A stretch of 11,919 nucleotides of DNA from Clostridiales bacterium (lineage in GTDB: Bacteria > Bacillota > Clostridia > Saccharofermentanales > Saccharofermentanaceae), in contig JAFGGR010000229.1 of assembly GCA_016930475.1 (NCBI GenBank), positions 1 to 11,919 on the forward strand. The letters run 5' to 3'. The notes beneath the pieces are model-generated. The model was not told the origin of the DNA, did not search any database, and worked only from the letters and a program-made list of their open reading frames with translations. This document shows, piece after piece, positions 7,111 to 11,919 of the stretch. The translations under genes were made by a program, and so were the position numbers. The stretch's first letter is position 1, and each line of letters opens with the position of its first letter.

Positions 7111-8599
7111 GAACATCATACTTTCCGTTGATTTGACCGTCAAGCGCCTGATTGAGAAGCTCATACGCATACCACACGCCGGGCTGCGCAATATTATCGG
7201 AATAGATCTCATCGGAAGAGACCAGAAACCCCGTATAATGACCGTTAAGGAACAATGCATACAGGTCGTCATGCGCGGGCGATAATTCGATCGATGTAAT
7301 TTGATTGTCTTTTTTTACGATTTGGATCGATACAGTGGCGTCATCCGCGGACATAATTTCTTCCGATACTTCAGCAAAACGGATTTCCATAACAGAAGCA
7401 AAAAGCAACATGAAATAAGCGTTGCCATTACTGTCCGTAACCTTTGCCGAGCGACGGTTCACAAGGACGGATGCCTCCCGATCCCGGATCATCATCCCCT
7501 CTTGAATATCGATCTCCGCCAGAAACTCCCCATCCGGAAAGACCGCCTTTATGGATTTGACTTCCTCGATCATAGCCTGTACGGGAAATGGGAAATAATA
7601 TTCGATAAGCGAAACGTCAAGACCGCTGATCCGGTCCGAAGAGATTCGAAATACACCCGGGATTCTGTCCGTATACCCGTAAAACTTGCCGGACATTTCC
7701 CTCGAAAAAAAGGCAGAGGTGGTTCTCCCGTCCGATTCTATGACGGTGAATGTATATTCGGGAGAGTCAAGGCCGTATTCCTCAAGCTGAATGATGGAAT
7801 CCGTAACATATTCGTCGATTTCCAGGGCCAGTAAGGACGCTGCCAAATGATCGAAAATCACTCCGCTCTGAAAATCGATCGGCTCTGTCAAGCGCCATCG
7901 CGAACTGTTGCCGAGTGAATCAACGAGAGCTTCGGGACGAGCCATAACATCCAGATCATCGGAATTTCTGGAGAAGCGAAAAGTCGCAATGTTCCGGGAG
8001 GAATAATCCAGAACGCGTCGATCGAAATAATCCATAGCGGAGGAGCTGAAAACATCTGCTTTTTCGACGGGCACGATATAAATGAGTCCTTCGGATCCCA
8101 TACGCAGGTAAGCGGATTTACCATCAACGGTTTTCGAACCGATCTGCAAGTGAACGTTCCCCCCTGAAGCCAGTCCGTAAGTCACCTCCGCGGTGGGGTC
8201 TGCGAGCCCGAATTCGGACAATCCGGCGTCATTCGCTTCAATCGTTTTGAAAGACGCAATATAGGACGCTTCGAGGATAAAATTCTCCAGCAGTTCTTGC
8301 GAAAAGCAATCCTCCGAGTATTGATCGGCCAAACCTTCGAAGGACCAGCGTTTCTCAGCGGTCGCGTTTGTCTCCCGGCTGATCCGATAGTTCGTGTTGT
8401 CACTTCTTTCAACCGATACAAACAATACATCGTCAACGGAAAGCGAAAGGACATCGATGAATTGCGATGTTTCTGTCGGATCCGACTCCGATTTATTTGC
8501 GGTGGAAAAATAATAAGCCGCGATCAAACCGATAATCAATAATGTAAGAATGATGATCGGGATCCTGAGATCGCCGATCGTTTTAACGCCGTTTTTCAT
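7100..8599 (-). CDS. DUF4340 domain-containing membrane-anchored protein
   Basis: 499 residues with one N-terminal membrane segment (about 12-31, IPIIILTLLIIGLIAAYYF) and the rest predicted outside. The body is repeated: residues about 53-190 and 200-340 share a plan, each with an RW near the start (84 and 234), then a helix, then E-F/Y-GL-x-x-P (129-135 and 274-280), then strands ending in IYIVP or FRISS. A third, more diverged copy (about 345-470) ends GHYTGFLVSSDEI. DUF4340 genes commonly sit beside GldG-type ABC auxiliary genes, as here: the GldG gene ends only 3 bp upstream. The function is unknown; it may be a stalk or substrate-binding part of that complex (inference). The Shine-Dalgarno (GAAGAAGG) lies about 13 bases from the ATG, rather far, so coupling to the GldG gene is likely. 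Confidence 0.85.
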   Translation of the reverse strand: MKNGVKTIGDLRIPIIILTLLIIGLIAAYYFSTANKSESDPTETSQFIDVLSLSVDDVLFVSVERSDNTNYRISRETNATAEKRWSFEGLADQYSEDCFSQELLENFILEASYIASFKTIEANDAGLSEFGLADPTAEVTYGLASGGNVHLQIGSKTVDGKSAYLRMGSEGLIYIVPVEKADVFSSSAMDYFDRRVLDYSSRNIATFRFSRNSDDLDVMARPEALVDSLGNSSRWRLTEPIDFQSGVIFDHLAASLLALEIDEYVTDSIIQLEEYGLDSPEYTFTVIESDGRTTSAFFSREMSGKFYGYTDRIPGVFRISSDRISGLDVSLIEYYFPFPVQAMIEEVKSIKAVFPDGEFLAEIDIQEGMMIRDREASVLVNRRSAKVTDSNGNAYFMLLFASVMEIRFAEVSEEIMSADDATVSIQIVKKDNQITSIELSPAHDDLYALFLNGHYTGFLVSSDEIYSDNIAQPGVWYAYELLNQALDGQINGKYDVPVS

Positions 8600-8602
8600 A
8601 GG

Positions 8603-10096
8603 CTATTGATGCCTTCTTCGATAGTAAACAATAATACCGGCGGAGACAAAAAGGAAAGGAATGATCGCAATCAAGATAACCGACCACAGCGTCTGTTGCG
8701 CAACGGGCGGTAGACTTGTAAACGCGTAACTCGGTATCGCCTTCGGAGGAATCGGAGTATCAATTTCCCGACCGGTCAAACTGAGGATCAAATTACTGAA
8801 AAAACGGATATTCTCTTCCGCTGCGGACATGCCGTTCAGGTACTCGTCACCGGACAGATATCCGGTCCCCAGAACGATCATGTCCCCGGAATAACCGGGA
8901 TCCGAGGATGTAGAGCGAACCGCGTAATTGTAAATTCCCTGGCTTGTCTGTTTCTCGTCGATGACGCCATACGGATTGATCGTGGCAAGTGCCGAGGAAG
9001 TGATGATCGGACGAATCGACAATGATCCGTTCGCAATATCATTGATCCGAACATGACGCGAGCGCCCGACAACGGCATAATAAATGCCGAACAGGTCCGC
9101 ATATTCGGTTGACACAATACCTCTGGCATTCTTGTTATCATCCGGACTGAAAAGATACTCCGGAGAATACTCCAGGATCAAGTCCGTTGTCAGAGAGAGC
9201 CCCATCGTTCCGACGAGTTCATTGAGACGATCCATCGGCTCATTCACCGAAACAAAATCACAGGCGACGATCATTTTTCCGCCTGTTTTCAGGTAGTTGC
9301 CGAGTATTGCCGCTTCATCTTCCGATATATCCTGTCGTGGCAAATTCAACACGATCAAATCGCAATCTTCCGGGATCTCCGGAGTCTCGGCCAAATACAA
9401 ATCAAGGCAATCATAGCCTTCGTATTTGAGGATGGACGCGACATAACTGTTTCCGAATTCCTGATGCCCTTTCATGAAGTAAACTTTCTGAAGGTCTCCG
9501 GATGTTAAATACGATATTTCGCCCGTAAAAACCATCTCGATCCTGTTGCCGACGACAACCCGCCGGTTGTTTGCCGTGTATTCGAAAGCATCATACGCCA
9601 AACAATTATACGGATCAATGACAGAGATTCTTTCTCCGGCTTTGATCACAAATGTATCTTTCGAAAAGGCCGTCAAGCCAGTGGGGTCTAACCCGGCGAT
9701 CAAAGAAGGAGATGTGTCGGGATCAACGTATTGGACGGTCAGTTTCCCTTCGGATGCGTCCTCATATTTTTCAAGCATCGGTATGAAAAGCTGATAGATG
9801 GAATTCTGAACATTGTCCGGCTTTTCGAACAAGCCGTAGATCCGGACATCTACGGGAAGTTCCGATAAAACTTTCTCTGTTTCCGGTGAAATCGAAGTAA
9901 CTTGGGTAGCGGTCCAATCCAGCTGGAAATCACTCGCAAGCATTCCGACGAGCAAATTAACGACGATAACGATCCCCAACAGGACCAGAACCGACCCGAT
10001 CGCGTAGCGCTTCAGGGAACCGGACCGACTGTCTCGTATAATCCTTTTGTTTCTTTTTAAATCGAGATAATTGATGATTCTTCCGCGAATACTCAT
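8603..10096 (-). CDS. GldG-family ABC transporter auxiliary protein
   Basis: 497 residues. A basic N-terminus is followed by a membrane segment at about 31-53 (AIGSVLVLLGIVIVVNLLVG), a large extracytoplasmic domain, and a second membrane segment near the C-terminus (about 470-491) ending in YYRRRHQ. The early stretch QVTSISPETEKVLSELPVDVRIYGLFE is typical of the GldG/ABC-transporter auxiliary family. KVYFMKGHQEFG and the following segment DLIVLNLPRQDISEDEAAILGNYLKTGGKMIVACD form the Rossmann-like part, which resembles the IFT52/GIFT-type fold. In Bacteroidetes GldG works with GldA and GldF in an ABC transporter needed for gliding. Here it is separate from, not fused to, the permease, which lies 25 bp upstream. 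The ATG has GAGGAGG seven bases upstream. Confidence 0.88.
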   Translation of the reverse strand: MSIRGRIINYLDLKRNKRIIRDSRSGSLKRYAIGSVLVLLGIVIVVNLLVGMLASDFQLDWTATQVTSISPETEKVLSELPVDVRIYGLFEKPDNVQNSIYQLFIPMLEKYEDASEGKLTVQYVDPDTSPSLIAGLDPTGLTAFSKDTFVIKAGERISVIDPYNCLAYDAFEYTANNRRVVVGNRIEMVFTGEISYLTSGDLQKVYFMKGHQEFGNSYVASILKYEGYDCLDLYLAETPEIPEDCDLIVLNLPRQDISEDEAAILGNYLKTGGKMIVACDFVSVNEPMDRLNELVGTMGLSLTTDLILEYSPEYLFSPDDNKNARGIVSTEYADLFGIYYAVVGRSRHVRINDIANGSLSIRPIITSSALATINPYGVIDEKQTSQGIYNYAVRSTSSDPGYSGDMIVLGTGYLSGDEYLNGMSAAEENIRFFSNLILSLTGREIDTPIPPKAIPSYAFTSLPPVAQQTLWSVILIAIIPFLFVSAGIIVYYRRRHQ

Positions 10097-10103
10097 TCCG
10101 GAA

Positions 10104-10110
10104 CCTCCTC
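10104..10110 (-). promoter_or_regulatory. Ribosome binding site of the GldG-like gene
   Basis: The minus strand reads GAGGAGG, seven bases before ATG at 10096, inside the 25-bp gap after the permease stop. This is a near-ideal Shine-Dalgarno, suggesting the auxiliary protein is translated independently of the permease. Confidence 0.7.
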
Positions 10111-10121
10111 AGTGCATATCG

Positions 10122-10901
10122 TCATGCCTTTTGACTCCAGCGGCGCTTTTCGATCAAACGGTACGTGATAAATACCAGAAAAACATCTGCCATCACGCAA
10201 AAGACGATCGGCGGAAGTGTAATGATGCCAATAAACAGCTCATCAAGATGAGCGTACGGATCCAGCCAGTTGATCGCCTTTTCGACGGCGACTCCGGCGT
10301 TTGCTATTCTCTCCGCCCCGATCCCGAAAACATTCAGCGCACTCAGCAGACTGACCGTCAGCGATCGAAATTGCGCGGAGAAAACATAGATGAACTGGGA
10401 AAGAAGCAGTGCCGTGAAGCTGAGCATCGCCGCAATCATTTGATTCTCGGTCACCGCGGAAGCAAGTGTCCCGATGGCGATAAAGAGCGAGCCCAACAAA
10501 AGAAGCGCCAGAAACGACCCGATCGTTACCGCATCCACCCGTCCTCCAAAAGAATTCACGATAAGGATATGTATGCCGAACACTGCGTTCATCGTGAGGA
10601 ACAGAGAAAGAGCGGCCAAGTATTTGGCAACCACGATTCCGGCTAAATCGGAAGGGGACGTATACATCAGAACATCCGTTCCCGTTCTCTTCTCTTCCGA
10701 AAACAACCGCATCGTGATGATCGGAACGATCATAAAAAGTATTCCGGACAGAAAAGCCGCTTCACTGGATAAATCGATTCCGCCGGAAGGGATCCAAGAA
10801 GAAAAATAGAACCCGCTGATGATCGCGTACAATGAAAGTGCGATCCAACCGATCGGAGATCGAAAATAGGAAAAGAATTCTCTTTTATAATACGCAAGCA
10901 T
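10122..10901 (-). CDS. ABC-2 type permease, GldF-like
   Basis: A 259-residue integral membrane protein with about six hydrophobic segments (about 17-35, 48-65, 90-115, 125-148, 154-175 and 222-250). The cytoplasmic stretch MRLFSEEKRTGTDVLMYTSP between segments 2 and 3 is the coupling region typical of ABC-2 permeases, including GldF. The N-terminal MLAYYKREFFSYFRSPIGWI is the usual amphipathic start. Length is normal for a one-subunit permease that probably dimerises. It begins 2 bp after the ATPase stop and precedes the GldG-like gene, so the three probably form one transporter. Export or extraction from the membrane is more likely than import for this class (family knowledge); the substrate is unknown. 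Confidence 0.9.
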   Translation of the reverse strand: MLAYYKREFFSYFRSPIGWIALSLYAIISGFYFSSWIPSGGIDLSSEAAFLSGILFMIVPIITMRLFSEEKRTGTDVLMYTSPSDLAGIVVAKYLAALSLFLTMNAVFGIHILIVNSFGGRVDAVTIGSFLALLLLGSLFIAIGTLASAVTENQMIAAMLSFTALLLSQFIYVFSAQFRSLTVSLLSALNVFGIGAERIANAGVAVEKAINWLDPYAHLDELFIGIITLPPIVFCVMADVFLVFITYRLIEKRRWSQKA

Positions 10902-10903
10902 GA

Positions 10904-11851
10904 TCAGCCGCCTTTCTGCTCCGCACCGGCGGTAACGCTGAGATATATGTCCTCAAGGGTCAACTCGTTCATTCGCATTTCAAGGATCGGCCAGTCGTTA
11001 CCGGCCATCGCTTCAAATATATCTCTTCGAATATCCACCCCGGGATCCGCAAAAATATCGAACTGAAGAATACCGTTTTCCTCGCGAAGCTTTGATATTC
11101 GACTGATACCGTCGATGCCGCGCAATACATCGACGATCAACTCGGATACCGATCCGATCGTCAGCGAAAGACGACTCGAACCGGACATTTTCTTTGACAA
11201 AGCAAGCGGAGTATCGATCGCGACCGGTTTACCGTCGTATATGATGACCACCCGGTCACAGACGGATTGGATCTCCGCCAAAACATGCGAACTTAGAATT
11301 ATGGTGTGATCCTTCTTAAGAGTACGTATCAGATTGCGAATTTCGATGATTTGCTTCGGATCAAGTCCTATGGTCGGTTCGTCGAGGATCAGAATCTCCG
11401 GTTTACCGATCAAGGCTTGCGCTAATCCGACGCGTTGCTTATATCCTTTGGATAAATTGCGAATGACGCGGTTTGCCACATCGTAAATTTTCACTTGGGA
11501 TAGAACTTCCGCAATCTGCTTTGGGTGATTCGTCCGGGGAACTCCTTTGAGCTCGCATATAAACTTCAAATATTCCCGCACTGTCATGTCGGGATACAAA
11601 GGCGGGTTTTCGGGGAGATATCCGATGAGGCGCTTTGCCTGTTTCGGTTCTTCCAAAATGTCGTGACCGTTGATCGATACACTGCCGGAGGTCGATGCCA
11701 GAAAACCGGTTAGAATATTCATCAACGTGGACTTTCCGGCCCCGTTCGGCCCCAGCAGTCCCAGAAGTTCTTTTTCCCTCACTTCGAAGGAAACATTGCG
11801 CAGTGCGAGTTTGTCTCCGTAATACTTTGTGAGGTTTTTAATTTCGATCAT
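10904..11851 (-). CDS. ABC transporter ATP-binding protein, GldA-like
   Basis: 315 residues from ATG at 11851. All ATPase motifs are present: Walker A GPNGAGKST (34-42), signature LSKGYKQR (133-140, LSKGY in place of LSGGQ), Walker B ILILDEP (153-159) with IGLD following, and the switch histidine in SSHVL (H189). The Q-loop position reads GYLPENPPLY, with Glu81 where many ABC proteins have Gln; my impression is that this is common in GldA/ABC-2 drug-type ATPases. A C-terminal extension (about 225-310) ends LTLEDIYLSV, as in that class. The frame continues upstream to a TTG at 11890, but ATG 11851 has GGAGGA five bases ahead and gives the standard MIEIKNLTKYYG opening. It powers the permease encoded 2 bp downstream. 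Confidence 0.95.
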   Translation of the reverse strand: MIEIKNLTKYYGDKLALRNVSFEVREKELLGLLGPNGAGKSTLMNILTGFLASTSGSVSINGHDILEEPKQAKRLIGYLPENPPLYPDMTVREYLKFICELKGVPRTNHPKQIAEVLSQVKIYDVANRVIRNLSKGYKQRVGLAQALIGKPEILILDEPTIGLDPKQIIEIRNLIRTLKKDHTIILSSHVLAEIQSVCDRVVIIYDGKPVAIDTPLALSKKMSGSSRLSLTIGSVSELIVDVLRGIDGISRISKLREENGILQFDIFADPGVDIRRDIFEAMAGNDWPILEMRMNELTLEDIYLSVTAGAEQKGG

Positions 11852-11919
11852 GCACTTCCTCCGATATGTTCTTCGGAACTCAGCCTGCAACAGAAGGCGA
11901 GTTTTCCCGTCCGGGATAC
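11848..11919 (-). other. Possible end of an upstream gene (unresolved)
   Basis: The 68 bases upstream of the ATPase show no clear promoter. One minus-strand frame is open from the window edge to a TGA at 11850-11848, overlapping the ATPase ATG as ATGA, the overlap type used twice elsewhere here. Another frame ends at a TGA about 30 bases earlier (ending SPSVAG). Either could be the tail of a preceding gene; too little sequence remains to decide. Confidence 0.25.
11857..11862 (-). promoter_or_regulatory. Ribosome binding site of the ABC ATPase gene
   Basis: The minus strand reads GGAGGA, five bases before ATG at 11851. It decides this start over the longer TTG-initiated frame at 11890. Confidence 0.75.

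Noticed and set aside
10071..10646. 191-codon open frame on the plus strand
   Set aside because: Antisense to the permease; the translation is very rich in charged residues and matches nothing, while the opposite strand encodes a coherent membrane protein.
11852..11890. N-terminal extension of the ABC ATPase from TTG 11890
   Set aside because: The family starts at MIEIKNLTKYYG, and GGAGGA lies five bases before that ATG.
1..11919. tRNA, rRNA, CRISPR arrays, insertion sequences, attachment sites, riboswitches
   Set aside because: I saw no clover-leaf, regular spaced repeats, transposase motifs or long untranslated leader; gaps between genes are too short (28 bp or less) to hold them.

Overview
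The window is a single, tightly packed, one-direction gene block. All eleven genes lie on the minus strand, so transcription runs from the high-coordinate end (about 11850) towards position 1. The largest gap between genes is 28 bp, two junctions are 4-bp ATGA overlaps, and I see no internal terminator, promoter-sized gap, RNA gene, mobile element or CRISPR array. The protein set suggests a Gram-positive anaerobe of the Clostridia: a paired ACT-domain (UPF0237) and PFL/UPF0210 gene, a DUF5711-like protein, a YhfI-like metallo-hydrolase, and a Gld-type ABC transporter with a DUF4340 protein. The sequence looks roughly half G+C by eye. The lineage is an inference; there is no rRNA or marker gene.

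Region 1 (11851 to 5916, read leftwards) looks like an envelope module. It holds an ABC ATPase, an ABC-2 type permease with about six membrane segments, a GldG-family auxiliary protein (N- and C-terminal anchors with a large extracytoplasmic domain), a DUF4340 protein (N-terminal anchor, internally repeated), and a DUF5711-like protein (N-terminal anchor, beta-propeller-like). The first three match the GldA/GldF/GldG set known from Bacteroidetes gliding, but nothing else here suggests gliding. The substrate is unknown.

Region 2 (5893 to 3151) encodes three soluble enzymes linked by ATGA overlaps: a CYTH triphosphate-tunnel protein with a TTG start, a HI0933/YhiN-family flavoprotein, and an MBL-fold hydrolase with an intact metal site.

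Region 3 (3122 to 1459) is the conserved ACT (UPF0237) plus PFL/UPF0210 pair, probably an amino-acid-sensing regulator with an uncharacterised partner. Region 4 (1443 to 1) is a TPR protein starting with GTG and running off the window.

I corrected three starts against the longest possible reading frame: the ABC ATPase (ATG 11851), the DUF5711-like protein (ATG 7082) and the UPF0210 protein (GTG 2817). Each has a well-placed Shine-Dalgarno sequence and a length or N-terminus that fits its family.
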